Shown: positions 47,059 to 59,577, numbered from the stretch's first letter. The stretch: 64,000 bases of DNA from Nymphaea colorata (GCF_008831285.2 NC_045142.1:15193354-15257353), one strand, 5' to 3'. The notes: generated from the sequence alone by a model not told the origin. A program made the numbers and translations.

Positions 47059-47063
47059 GCAGA

Positions 47064-49500
47064 GTACAGCTATGTTGCATTGAAAATGGATTGTGTTTAT
47101 GAAACATTAGGTGAGTGTTTTAAAGTCCAACAAAATACCCATTGTTTTGGAGATGCACACCCATCGTTGTTGCATGTAGGCAATAACCTAGTTTCTTTGC
47201 AGGGATGGAATGACATTCTTATTAATACCATTGAGCGCATTAACCAACTGCAACAACTGTTGCTTAGGTTAACATCACTTGTTCCTCTGGACCTCCACCC
47301 TTTGCAGTTCGTTCATATTTGTAGATGTTTGTGGGCTTGTGTGCTTCATTTCATATGACAATGAATGAGTCTATCCTGACCAATTGTCAGCCGTCTAATA
47401 CTTTCTGATCTGCAATTTTCTTTTCTATGCTTGTTGAATGTTGGTTGTTTCTCCAGCCTCCTTTCTGGAGGTCACCTAAATACTCCTAATGTGGCCATGT
47501 TGCTTATCTTGCTATGAACCCTATCACCATTGGCCGAAATTACCAAGCAAAATTGCAATATTATGTTTTCTATTTGAACTGGAATATACAGGATATCGGG
47601 CAGGAGGATAGTTAATTAACTATCGGAAGAAGATCTTTAGTTTCTTACAATCTAAACTTGTTAGACTGAGTGCATATAAGGATGAAAGGAGAAATGTGTG
47701 CATTAGTTTTTGGTAAAGGAAGAAACTTGTGCATCAGTCTTGAATATATTTCATGACTTCTAAATTGTTTTTATTGCTTTGTTTCTTTTTTTTTCCTTTT
47801 CCTAAACATATGCAATGTAGTTCTCTTTTTTGTTTGAATACTGGACCTTAGAGTTTGTTCCTGAAGGAGAGTGGCAACAAGTAATGTCTGAAGAAGTAGT
47901 TTCTTTGAACAGGATTATGATTTGCTACTTAATGGAGATCCCTACAGGAAGAATATCATTGGGTACAAATGTGTCAAGTTTAAAACTAAAGTAGATACAT
48001 TCGTTGAGAGGCAAAAGCAAGATTAGTTGTTGACCGATACAGTTGGCAGTTTGGATGTTGTGGAACATAACTCATAAGTCTGCAATGAAAGCATTTCTAG
48101 TAGACTTATGACATAATAGACCTTGTGATAGCTGGATGTAAAGTGTGAATTCTTGAGTAATCATGTGGGTGAGGTATATGAACATTTATAGGGAGTTCCA
48201 AAATGAGAAGGCAGAATTTGTTAGCTCAAACGCTTTGTGGCCTTGGGTGGCTCGATGAGAATGATTTGAGAAACATTTAATTCTACTTTGAGATGAAATT
48301 GTATCTTTAAAAAAAATGGAAAGAATAATAAAAAGTTTGAACAATCCAGTTCGTAGTATATCCCAACTATTGACTATTACCTATCAGGGTGGCATTGTTT
48401 TTATTTGGGTCATTATCATGTGAAAATTTCATTTCTGTTTGGTCTGCCTAGTGAAGCTATCAAATTGAGGTGCTTGTTTTTTTGTTAGCAGCTGGCACTG
48501 GAAATAACAACAATTGCAGGATGGTGGTCAGAATGTTGACAAGGATAAAACTCATATCTTTTTTCTGTTGTAACACATTGCAGAAAAGTTAGAGTTGGTT
48601 GATGCTTGAAAAATTGAAAGGAGTTAATAACCTTGGAAGTATTAATGTTCCGTTCTGTAGATTCCAACAAAATATTTTTTTTGCTACATTTTCATATTTT
48701 TTCTTTCATGTATCCTTAATCAAGGGAGAAAATAGAAAGCACATTAGTAAGCAATGAGCCAATGAATAACAAACTAATGCATCGTCTATGTACATAATAC
48801 AAGTTTGCCTATATGTTACACACTTCAAGCATTTTTATTGAATAGTGACTTATGCTAGAGAATCATCAAAAATTCAAAACCAAGCTTCTTGCAAGAAGCT
48901 TGAACTTGATGTCGTGAAAGACCAGTTGAAGGTCATTTTGTTAGTTGGGTGGGGTTCATGAGAGTATATTTAATTAGATGACTCATGCTCAAGCTTGATA
49001 TTAACCTTACTAGAATCTATCTATATTCATTTATGCATTAATGTTGATAGCCACTTCATTACTCTGACACTTTTAGAGGGCCATGTTGTCAAGTTGTCAA
49101 CAAGCTTTTGGCCATTCCTGCTGACACAACACAGGCACTCCATTTTATGGATATACACATATCCAAAAAGTAAGCTCTTGATTCCATGTGTTTGACAATC
49201 AAGAGGTAACTCATATATGAAATTCTCAGCATCAAATATTTCATCTGTTGCATATATAATCCTATCTTCTTTGATTGCACACCTAAAGACAGTAAACGAT
49301 TGAGCATAGTCATAGAACCTTGAGATCTAGCAAGATAACCCCGACAAAGGAGATTCAAATACATAAAAGTGTTATTGTACGCTAGGTTGTGAATATAATT
49401 TGCTTTACTTAAACTTTTTTTATTGTGAGTACATTTTTTTACAGAAGTAGTCTCGATGTTGAAAACATATGAATAAGATAAAAATCATACCACATTTTTA
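47064..49500. other. Intron sequence, no gene recognised
   Basis: Open frames at 47080-47358 and, on the minus strand, 49089-49364 show no domain I know. A perfect 22-bp palindrome lies at 48881-48902. Confidence 0.4.
48881..48902. repeat. Perfect 22-bp palindrome
   Basis: CAAGCTTCTTG is followed directly by its reverse complement CAAGAAGCTTG. Confidence 0.9.
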
Positions 49501-49559
49501 GGGCTGACCTGCACAGGAATCGAAGTCAAGGAACATACTTGTATTCCTATCATCAATAC

Positions 49560-50760
49560 CACATAAGGCTGTCACCGACAGTACAGTACCCATTGACATT
49601 GAGCTCAAATTGAGTGCGGGAGAACGAGTTCAGTGCATGGAGAGTGCCATAGAACCGACGTTACTTGTATATGGCCATCCACGAGGTAGTCTCTTCCTTT
49701 TCACTAGCAAAAAGGGCATTGTGCAGACCACGATTATAGACAGCTTCCCAAATTCATCCATGACAACAACTTCCCAAATTCATCCATGCCAACAACTCAA
49801 AGGCGCTTTTGAGTTTGAATGCCTCCTTAGCATATCCAATTACAGATCTACTGATGCCAGGTCAGTGTATGTTTAATTGGGAAGGTTAGACATAGTAGCT
49901 GTTCCGTTACTGATCAAAATGGAATGTTAAAAGTCACCAACCTGATGGGAATAAAAAGAACAAAAGAAATTTATACTGATGAATTATGTTATAACGATGG
50001 ACATCTGCTGGAGGGCTTGGGGTCAGGTATGTACCCCATGAGTTCTGCTTATGCTGCCTTTATTAAAGGGACTATAGAAAAAACAATTGAGGATCTAAGA
50101 ACTTCTTGTGGTGGAGGGAGCAGGCTTCATTCTTCTTCGGATGATAATACCCAGGGATCACAACGTTCATGGATAATTGATATGTTCACAGTGCAGGGGT
50201 GACAACTAAAGAGAGAGGGAGATTGTCAAGAGTTTTACATTTGCAATTTCATGGAGAAGTAAGGATAAGGGTGTTTGTTTACATGCAAGAGAAGATCCCT
50301 TCCTATTTATTCCTGTTTGGGCCATGCGGAATTTTATGTGCAGAATCACAATTATCAAACAGCAACCAAGGTGAAGGATAGCGTTATTGGACTTGATGGT
50401 GATTGCTTCGTGATCGAATACAAAGAACCGTTATGCCGAGGAAAATTAGAATTTGATCACGTGGATCTTCTACTTGAGCTCAGTCTAGCGGTAAATTCAA
50501 AAGTGATCTTACTGCTGCGATTCCTCGAGAAACGCATGTATTTGGTGGCTGACTGACAGCTATCTAAGTCCTATAGCATATGGGAGATACCGAAATTAAG
50601 TGATTGTGAGGCGCAAGGCCGGCACATACATCAATATCGTGGCATCCGGTCCTTGGATAGTAACCACTATCTGATCCATACAGGTTTCAATTCATGGCAG
50701 AGCAGGAAAGAGACCAAAGACAGGAAGGCCTACCTCAACTAGCAGAATTTTCTTCACACC
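49560..50760 (+). pseudogene. Unrecognised coding-like remnant in several frames
   Basis: Consecutive + strand frames read like protein but shift: IELKLSAGERVQCMESAIEP and YGHPRGSLFLFTSKKGIVQT (49594-49760); ELCYNDGHLLEGLGSGMYPM (49980-50040); VIGLDGDCFVIEYKEP and DHVDLLLELSLAVNSKVILL (50380-50520); FMAEQERDQRQEGLPQLAEF (50690-50750). The composition is richer and less repetitive than the surrounding intron. I do not recognise the family. It could be a decayed gene or processed copy inserted in the intron, or the interior of an unknown transposon. No single long frame survives. Confidence 0.45.
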
Positions 50761-51108
50761 TTAAGGACAATGCTAGATAACAATACCGGGTATGGGATCA
50801 TGGGTCGGGTTCATGGGACTGACCCAGTAACACCCATAAATAGGGTCAAAAACGCCAGAGTGGGGATCATCACAGAAGTTATTGGCGTTTCCTCTTGGAG
50901 GAAAACCCTAATCTGGGATTAGGGACTGGTGTGCATGAGTTTCTCAAGGGCTGGGATTGTGAAGGCTGGTACTGGTTAGCAGTGGCTAACAGTGTGTATG
51001 TATAATGTCGTGACTATGTCTATTGCTCTCCTAATTGAAAGTTTCAATTAGATAGATAGACCCAACAATCAGGTTTATTAGCATTGACAAAAGTCAGGAT
51101 TCATATCC

Positions 51109-51109
<1 letters not shown>

Positions 51110-51142
<33 letters not shown>

Positions 51143-51154
51143 CACACACACACA
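51110..51154. repeat. (CA)n(TA)n(CA)n microsatellite
   Basis: CA units, a TA run and CA units again. Confidence 0.9.
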
Positions 51155-51517
51155 TTATCCGTTGATCCATACTCTTTGGTAAACCCTGTTTCAATTCCCA
51201 GTGCAAAGCATGGTTGAAAGATGTCTGTTTGTGCTATCCGAGCCCGTAGATGTGTTTGTCAGTATGTATTTACTAAAAGGACGTAGTTTTGGTCAAGGTA
51301 GTTTAGTGAACCAGTAGGAAAAATGGTCCTTCAATGCACAGAGCATTGAAGAGTAACAGAGTGCATTTGAAATTGGGAAAATGAATGAGTTAAAGCACAT
51401 AACCAAAATTGTTATCTCCATTTGGTTGATAAAAAAAGACTGGGTAAGTGTGTTTATCATCCATTCCTCAAGTGGTAAACAACGCATTGTGCTGCAGAGA
51501 CTTTCTTATGTTGTTGT

Positions 51518-51818
51518 CTAAGTCACATGGGTATGGGTACGATTTGGGTATGGGTACCGTGATATGGGTACGGACATGACAACTTTAGAAAATGTGGGTA
51601 TGGAGGTACATTTAAATATGCAAGTGATTTTAAATTAAAACATTACATGTTAATGAACAATAACTCTAAAAATAGGATGAAATGTGAGTTGAAAAAAATA
51701 AATCACGTAAAATTAAACAGTTTGGATCAGTTTCAAATCTAAAAAGTACCCAAACGTGTCCAAGTAACCACTTTGGGTATGGGTGCGTGGACCTTATTGA
51801 AGCACCTATGTGACTTAG
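51518..51818. mobile_element. hAT-like MITE, 301 bp, 8-bp TSD
   Basis: Left end CTAAGTCACATGGGT; right end in reverse complement CTAAGTCACATAGGT (14 of 15 identical). Perfect 8-bp duplicates GTTGTTGT lie at 51510-51517 and 51819-51826. GGGTATGGGTACG words lie near the ends. It is the shortest complete member of the family in the window. Confidence 0.88.
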
Positions 51819-51826
51819 GTTGTTGT

Positions 51827-53412
51827 CAAATTAGGGATGTCTTTGATATTTGATTCAAATCCAAATTCAATTAGTTGGGTTCAATAAGAAGATTCACCAT
51901 TAGTCATCAGAAGTGGATATGGTGTAGGATTTTTTCTTCCAATCCAATCATTCTGTCTGATTTACATAGACATCTGAATCTGATAATAAAAAATAAAAAA
52001 ACTCATACTGGCTTTTCTCGTTTCCCTTCACTTTCAAATCCAATTCTGAGTCAAGTTGAGCAATATCTGAATAGCCACACATTGTAACAGACATAACCAA
52101 TCGAAATCCCTATCCATTGATATCCCTATCCCCAATTAATTCCATGAAGTGTTGATTTGCAAAATATGTGTACTGAAAAAAAATCTTTTGAATATGATCT
52201 TCAAGACACAATTCTTGTAGACTTTGTTTACCTCCATTTAATAAATATTTGAGAATGTCAGCTGAATGAAAATGTAGTATATGGTTTAAATACCTTTCGT
52301 TAAACTATAGAATGTTAAGTTCTCCTTACCTAGCAAAAATATTACAATACAACAGAACGTGTGTTCTTCTAGCTGGACGTGTCTATCAATATTTTTTGCA
52401 GCAATAAAATTCTCAAAATTTTTTCAAATGCATAGTGAAGGAAAAGTATGGTCATAGTGTAAACTATGGATCAAGGGTCCTATAATCAGTATTATGTGAT
52501 TTTAATGTATCTTTGATGGAAATGTAGAAGTTTGTTGACTATAAAGTATTTACCTTTAGTAGTCAAGAGTGAATTACAATGAGCATATGGTGTTTTCTTC
52601 ATCACTCTTGATAAGAAGGAAACTGAGATCACTATGCCACTGACATTTGGATCAGTTCATACTTCATAGTGAATGGTGATCCTTTCTGTTCAGTTTGTGT
52701 GTTCTTTTTTCTTTGACCCTCTCTTGTACTTGACCACTTATTGGTTGTTTTACTACAATCTTATTATACTAACCAGAAAGATCTCCCTTGATGAGCTTAC
52801 ACAAGAAGGTAGTATGGTATGATGGATACCATTTCTCTAATGTCACTGTATAAATTCAAGGTGATTCTAGGGTTTTGTTGTAGTTTCTATCAAGCCATAT
52901 ATTAATTTATTGGCTCATCATTGTATCCGGTTGATCAGAGGTCACACCATGTCACTATGTATTTTTCCCTGTTTGGCTGCCACGACATTCATTTGTTCTT
53001 CCTATTAATCTCTTCCTCTGCACATCTGCCTTACTCAACATGAGCCCAAACTTTTCCATTTAGAGGAAGGTTCATTACAAAGGTTGCTATGGTGGAAGGA
53101 ACAAGGATAACATGAAACAAAGATTATGAGTTTCAAGAAAAGGTTGAACATAATGAAATTGGACTTGCTGTTAGTTTATTTCCTTTAAATGAGCTTTTTG
53201 TATTCTTGATCACATAATTGTCTAAAATAAAATAGTTGATTCTAATTTTTGATAAATTCAGAGTAAAAATAGTTCATGTCCATCCATTAGAGGCATATGC
53301 TTATCCACTGTGACACAAGTATGCTTCCGGTTTGTTGAAGTGTGATTTGTGCTCTAAATTCCTAACTTAATATTACAGTAAGAACATTTTACATATAATG
53401 TTTGTTCTATAG
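51827..53412. other. End of giant intron, nothing recognised
   Basis: AT-rich intron sequence up to the acceptor TTTGTTCTATAG. No repeats or coding signal recognised. Confidence 0.5.
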
Positions 53413-54045
53413 GAGGCTGAATGGGGACAAATGAGCATGTGCGATGCAGAGAGGCGGCTGCTGGCAAATGCTTTGCTTGATCTCTCGAATGAAAGATTCG
53501 TTCTTCTGTCAGAGTCGTGCATTCCAGTGCATAACTTCACCACAGTTTACACACACTTGATGAGATCCAAGCACAGCTTTCTTGGGGCTTTTGATGACGG
53601 TGGGCCATATGGTAGGGGGCGTTATAATGAAAATATGGCCCCCGAAGTCAACATTACTCAGTGGCGTAAAGGTTCTCAGTGGTTTGAAGTGAATCGCAAG
53701 CTTGCACTGGCCATAGTTGAAGATGTTATGTACTATCCGAAGTTCCAGAATTTCTGTAAACCACACTGCTATGTGGATGAGCATTACTTCCCCACCATGC
53801 TTTCTATCAAAGCACCCCAACTGCTTGCAAACCGAAGCATTACCTGGGTTGACTGGCATAGGGGCGGTCCTCATCCTGCTACATTTGGCCGTGGTGATAT
53901 CTCAGAAGAATTCTTGAAGGGAATCCTTGATGGCCATACCTGTCAATACAACAATCAGTCATCTTCCATATGCTTTCTCTTTGCTCGCAAATTTGCACCT
54001 AATGCGCTGGAGCCTCTCTTAGAGCTTCTTGCTCCAACATTTTAG
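53413..54045 (+). CDS. GT14/DUF266 glycosyltransferase (BC10-like), exon 2
   Basis: It encodes residues 161-370, beginning EAEWGQMSMCDAERRLLANA and ending at TAG 54043-54045. Family motifs in order: MSMCDAERRLLANALLDLSN; FVLLSESCIPVHNF; SFLGAFDDGGPYGRGRY; WRKGSQWFEVNRKLALAIV; CYVDEHYFPTML; ITWVDWHRGGPHPATFGRGD; and a C-terminal CFLFARKFAPNALEPLLEL. The FVLLSESCIP and WRKGSQWFE blocks belong to the luminal catalytic domain of GT14. The full protein of 370 residues is a normal length. The frame is intact, so the gene is probably functional despite the 20-kb intron. The 3' UTR follows. Confidence 0.95.
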   Translation, partial: EAEWGQMSMCDAERRLLANALLDLSNERFVLLSESCIPVHNFTTVYTHLMRSKHSFLGAFDDGGPYGRGRYNENMAPEVNITQWRKGSQWFEVNRKLALAIVEDVMYYPKFQNFCKPHCYVDEHYFPTMLSIKAPQLLANRSITWVDWHRGGPHPATFGRGDISEEFLKGILDGHTCQYNNQSSSICFLFARKFAPNALEPLLELLAPTF

Positions 54046-55370
54046 ACACCATGGGGCCATCTGCAGTGAACCTGTCATATATTCAAGAAGCCTCTGTTGC
54101 AGGGTCAACGGAGCTAATGATATGCTTGTGCCAGCCTGTTGAGATGCTGCCTGAGTTGCATATCCATGCAAGAGCTTGGGATGAGAGTTGTGCATCATAT
54201 TTGCTATTTATTTGGAGTAGATCTTCTTGAGATGGTCTTGCAATGATGCTGGCTATTGGAGATGTCCTCCTTTATTTGTTTAGGTCATCTATTCTTCGAT
54301 GATGCATGCATCGGTTTTACTGATTGGTTTCTTTGACATCAGACTCGACTTCTGTAAAAATCTAGAGTCTTCTTCGTCTGTACAAAAACAAAGAGAAATA
54401 CAGATCCAATAAGAGTTTTGATACTAACAAAATCCCCAGCATTTGTCCAATCCTGACATTTAATTTGAGGTTTTTTAGTTTGAGCAAAAACTTTATTGCT
54501 TTGACATGGATAATTCAATTATCCTTGAAAATTCATTTTGGGATATTGCAGAATTTCGTCCCATCATTTGACCATACTTGAGACCGAAAGTTCCCTTTAG
54601 TCCTATGGTTGTCGGCTAACTGATGTTGCATTTAGAGTGGCCTGTTCAAATAGCCTCCTCACAAATGAACCAAATGAACAAGGTAGGCCAAGTTATGACG
54701 TCCTGGGCCAAGATCTGGTTCACTATAACTCCTGGTAATCTTCTCGCTCATGTTCAGGTTCAAGCACGTGCGAGATAGTTTAGGAGACAGGCTATCAACA
54801 TGTTGCTTTCTTTCTCATTCTGAATGGCTGCTATATTGGAGACCGGAGTGAATGCATGGCCAATGATTGAAGTGAATGTGTGGGTAAGGATGCCAGCTTT
54901 GGGAAATGCCCTTGATTAATTTCCGCAGTGAAAGTTACATTATATATGTGCACTTAATTAGTTCCAATAAATGTCCTCATTTTTGCAAAGGCCGCCTTTC
55001 ATTTCAGAAAATTCTCTTGCTTTTTAATTTTTGTAAATGTGTATCAAATATTGTTGTTACTAATTTTTCTTTCCGTCTTGTAATGGGGATTCCTTACTGA
55101 CCCTTTAAATGGTCGGCCTTTAGGGCTTCTACAGTTAGTGACTTGCTGCGACACGCCTTCCTACAAACACACATGTAAGGTAAAGAGCATACATAGAAAT
55201 TTACTGACCACATGTATAAGAATGAGTACTTATACAGCCATGACAAAAAAAAGACACAATAGGTTGTTACTTCCATACATAATTGGCATTCCTAGTCTGT
55301 CATATCCTATTGTACTGATGCATCACATATAAAATGCTGTTGTTTTAGGCATCATTATTTAAGCATTTCT
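54046..55370. other. 3' UTR and flank of the GT14 gene
   Basis: A likely 3' UTR of about 350-400 bp ends near CCAATAAGAG at about 54406. Beyond it I see no gene; short open frames at 54906-55332 lack recognisable domains. Confidence 0.5.
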
Positions 55371-55880
55371 TGTCAAGTACAAGTAACTGTAGAATGTTTA
55401 GCATTATGTAAACCACTATCATGTTTTAAGCGTCATGTTTGTGTAAAGTGTCTACCACCATCATTTTAGTTCAATAATTTGTAAGATGCTATTATCATTG
55501 TAATGACCTACCATGTTCAGCATTCAAGAGCTAACCAGTTAGTAGTGAAGCAAATGCTATCATTATTTGGCTATTTGTTCAAGTATGTGCAACTTTGAAG
55601 CTATCACTATAAGACACTATTATTTATTTAGCATCTTGTATGCCTAAAGTGTCAAGTTTTGTCATTTTAGTCCACATCATTTGTTCGACTTATTTACATT
55701 GTAACTTACGAACAACCACTATCATTCTCAAAAAAATTGTCTCTGGTACATGTAACTGTAAAATTTTCAATGGAAAACACATTTAGTGATCACACAATTA
55801 TTTTAGTTCTCTTTTTTCATAAGACAGTATTACCATTATAAGTCATCTTCACTAAATTGTGTCCTCGAAATATAGCTGTA
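55370..55880. repeat. Diverged tandem repeat, about 200 bp
   Basis: Blocks such as CAAGTACAAGTAACTGTAGA, CAAGTATGTGCAACTTTGAA and GGTACATGTAACTGTAAAAT recur. Each is followed by similar ACCACTATCAT / TTTTAGTYCA words, roughly every 180-200 bp. Copies are strongly diverged. Confidence 0.4.
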
Positions 55881-56017
55881 AACATGGACAACATTAAGGA
55901 TGGAGATACAAAAAACATGGTGGTTGAAAAGGGTTTAAGAGATGTAATTGTGGTTTAATAAGATGCTGATGCAGTGGAAATGGATGCACTCATACTCGAG
56001 TGGAGAAGAACGTACTT

Positions 56018-56210
56018 GATGCATGTGGAGATGAGAAAGGTGTGACAGTAGATACACATATGCAGAAACAAGATAGCTGTGAGTATGATGCATGTAAGAT
56101 CATCCCAATGCATATAGAGCAGAGGGAACTATCCAAGCACAAACACGGAGTATGTTTGATGCATGCAATGATCATCTTAGTGCACATGGAGCAGAGGAAA
56201 GTATTCTAAT
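56018..56210. repeat. About 70-bp degenerate tandem repeat
   Basis: GATGCATG begins at 56018, 56087 and 56158. The last two units share AGATCATCCCAATGCATA / TGATCATCTTAGTGCACA and GGAGCAGAGG-like words. Confidence 0.6.
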
Positions 56211-56215
56211 AATTG

Positions 56216-58550
56216 CATGCGTGGACAAATATGATATATAGTGGTGAACTTATAACAGCTGCAACCATTGTAGCAGCTCCACGCAAGGTGCCGTTGCTCA
56301 ACTATTCCATCAAAGTTCCTCATCCTCCAGGTTGCCATTATATAGGTATACCTAAAACAATAAAATTTAATTCTAGTTAGAATTTAAATGTTTAGAGCAT
56401 GCATGTATAATCTAATATGGTTTATCTTCTCTCTAATCATCACTAGGACAGAGAAAAATAGAGTGTGCTTCGTTTTGCCATGCATTTAGAAGAACGCTCT
56501 AAGTTAATCATGCTTAAGTTATATTTTCCATGATGAGTTTGTTCGAGAAATTAATAGAGTTTTAGTCCTACTTTAATAGAGTCCTAATCATCCTTTCCTA
56601 ACCCAAGTTTTCATCCTTTAGCCAACAATATTATCCATAAAGCCATACCTAGGTTGGACAACAAGCTTGGGCAGCTCAAGGTTTAAACCTAAGGATCCCT
56701 TCAATTTTTTTTAATGGCAACTAGGTTAAACCTTGCCTCTTGGCACCTATTTGGATCAATTAAAAGTTAAGTTAGATCTATTTGAGGTGTCTAACCTAAG
56801 TAGATCCTAGTCTTGGCTTGAATAACAACAACAATAAGAACAAGGTTGACTAGCACAACAAGACATAGCCATCCAAAGTAGATAACAGGAAATATGCAAG
56901 TTGAATGCACAAGTAATTTACCTTGTTGCGGCAAAAGAAGGATGAGATCCTTGAATACTTTCTTTCTCAAAACTTCTGCAAACTCCCCAAGGTGGCCATC
57001 CCTCCATAGATGAAGGGTAAAAGGAGTGGTCAGTTCTGCAAATTTTATCCCACCCTCGGCCATAGTACTGGAGATTGCATCTCCCACCAACACCTCATTC
57101 AAGATTATATTAAAAATGAGCTACTTGTATAGTAAAAAATACTGAAGATTCTAAAGAACCCTTCCCAAACCATGACATGATACAGTTGTCATGGTAAGTA
57201 CTCAGGCCTTTTACAAATGAAGAGATGGTTGTCATAACTCATGACTGTTAGACTTTATGCAAATATTAAGCAAGAAGGCTGTAGCTCTAAAGATCCAAGT
57301 AAAAGAGTTGGAGCCCATCAAGAAGTTGATTTGCAAGCTCAAGGAGACTCCTAAAGCATCAAAACTGACACCAAAGGGAAAAGAGATGGAAAGAAACCAA
57401 AACAGTAGCTAGAATCCTCCAAAATGGTAGAAGAACGAATGGTTAGAGCCAAATGTGCCCATCACCTTTTTAGATGATGACTTACCCAAGCCTTCAAAAA
57501 TTTCATGATGGTGTTCTTTATATCGAGGTGAGAGCCAGAGGAATGATGATCCACCATGTGCCAATGAATATTTGTACGGACATGACTACTAGAGTGCTTG
57601 AAATTAAAAAGAAGAACATATCCTAGACAATATGACCACCTAACGGTTTGGCAATCACCATCAAACTATGAAGAAGCACATCTATTTGGATGTGTCAATC
57701 AACTATATGCTCCACATTGTGCTGTTCTATATGGTCAATGTGCCCCCCACCTTGGACAACCATGGATCCATGAGGCTAATGTTTATCATCCACTCTACAC
57801 CAATTCAATAAATGGAGTTGTGGAGGGATTACCACCATTGTTCTGACTGAGAATCCATAAAAGAGGCTTTAAGCCTATGAGTCCTAAACCAGCATGCATA
57901 ATCTAAATCCCTAATATTAGGTAGGCAGAGGAGGTTGGGCTCAGTGACAGCCTCAAGGGGATGGGACAAGAAAAGCCCATTGGACAAGTATACATTATTG
58001 AATGGAAGGGTCCTCCCTTCTACAAGTTGGGTGGCAGAGCCACTGAAGTTGCACTTAAAGGCCACCCCTTATTGAAAGGTTTGCATAAATATTAAAAGGC
58101 TTCACTTGATGATAATGCAAAAATATGATCCGTATGAAGGTTTGGAACCAAATCGATAATGGTACATCGACCCGGTTAGCATCCTTGGGTAGATGAGTAC
58201 CAAAGGGCTTGGCTACAAGTGGGAGACCTCCAAGAAGATACCCAAAAGACAAGAAAAGGAAGGGTTATCTTTGTAAAGCCTAGGGAGGTCTAATTTAATT
58301 GTAAAGCCTAGGGAGGTCTAATTTAACTTGTTATTGATCTGCTTTTCTACTTTTTTACCCAAGAATATACAGATGTTGGGTCCCCATCCAACTTTTTTCA
58401 ATTAATGAAGTTGAGCTTTTTCGTGCCCAAATGTCTTAGTCTCTCTCTTTCTCTTTATGATGTTGTCTGTTACAAAATTGTTTGTCAACTCATTTTAAAA
58501 CCTAGCAATTGTCTAGTAAAGGAGAAAATGAGGAAAGTAGATTCAATGTA
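56216..58550. other. Intergenic DNA with unassigned coding-like remnants
   Basis: Minus-strand frames at 56791-57102 and 57829-58252 (for example GYLLGGLPLVAKPFGTHLP) look like decayed coding sequence of unknown family. A 28-bp tandem duplication (TTGTAAAGCCTAGGGAGGTC) lies at 58271-58326. These may belong to the gypsy relic that follows or to another element. Confidence 0.35.
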
Positions 58551-58559
58551 GAAGACAAG

Positions 58560-59570
58560 GTTGAAGAGGGGCTAAAAGACCTCTTGAAAGCTAATTTCAT
58601 ATGGCCTATTGACAACTCAGAATAGCTCATGAACATAGTTGTGGTGCTTAAAAAAACAAGAAGGTCAAAATTTGTATAAACTTTAGAGATTTCAATAAGT
58701 CAACCCCAAAGATAACCATCATCTACCAAGCATAGATTTGCTTATAGATAGCACAACTGGTCATGCTATGTTTGCCTTTATGGACAGATATTTTGAGTAC
58801 AATCAAATTAAGTTAGCAACCAGGGTTCAACCAAAGTCTTTTTCTGCTATACCATAATGAATAGTTTACTATACAAGAATGCCATTTGGGTTGAAGAATT
58901 AGAGCCACATACCAATAAATTATGGTTATAATTTTTCACAATGAGATGTGTAAGTTCATGGATGTTTATGTAGATGACATATTGGTTAAATGTAAGACCT
59001 GTGATGATCACATTAAATACTTGCAAATGTCTCTCACAAATTAGTGTAATACAAACCTAAATCAAATCCATAGAAATGTGTGGTGTTGAATCTGGCAAAC
59101 TTCTAGACCACATGCTTAGTAAGAGAGGAACTGAAGTAAACCCGACTAAGGCCAAAGCTACAATTGAGATGCCACTTCCCACCAAACTCAAGGACGTACA
59201 TATTCTACAATGCAAGATTTAGGCTATTAGAAGTTTGTTTCCAACTTTGCCCTTAGATGTGAGTTGTTCAATCAATATCTTAAGAATGGCCTCCAGTTTG
59301 AATGGCATTAGGAGTGCCAGTAGTCCCTTGAGTGGATCAAACAATACTTACTCAATCCATTAGTTCTCAAAACACCAATTTTAGGTCAATCTCTTCTCAA
59401 TATATTTTTGTGAATGAATCTACTTGTGGTGTATTCTTGGTACAATATGAACAATGACACAAAATTGAGTATGTCATCTATTATATCAAGAAGAAGGTTT
59501 ATGAAATTGTTTGCATTCCCAAAATATATTTCAATTTTGGAGTACTTCCATAAATATAAAGTTCTTTTTT
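58560..59570 (+). pseudogene. Degenerate gypsy reverse transcriptase relic
   Basis: Broken frames match Ty3/gypsy RT of the Tat type in order: LLKANFIWPIDNSE; FRDFNKSTPK (FRDLNKA.PKD); DSTTGHAMFAFMDRYFEYNQ (D...GH...SFMDG..GYNQI); a frameshifted MPFGLKN; FMDVYVDDILVK-like; then VESGKLLDHMLSKRGTEVNP, KATIEMPLPTKLKDV and ILQCKI.AIRSL. It stops abruptly where the minus-strand LTR begins. Many stops show it is old. Confidence 0.85.
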
Positions 59571-59577
59571 AAATGAG

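Larger units (their letters stand above)
33440..53412 (+). other. Giant intron of the GT14 gene, 19,973 bp
   Basis: The donor is GTAAAAAG at 33440 and the acceptor TTCTATAG at 53411-53412. Joining them gives IPSK followed by EAEWGQMSMCDAERRLL, exactly as expected for this family (GR.IPS...EWG.MSMCDAERRLLANALLD). It contains a Harbinger-like element, a Copia element, a solo LTR and two hAT-like elements. Together these explain about 8.7 kb. Confidence 0.9.
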
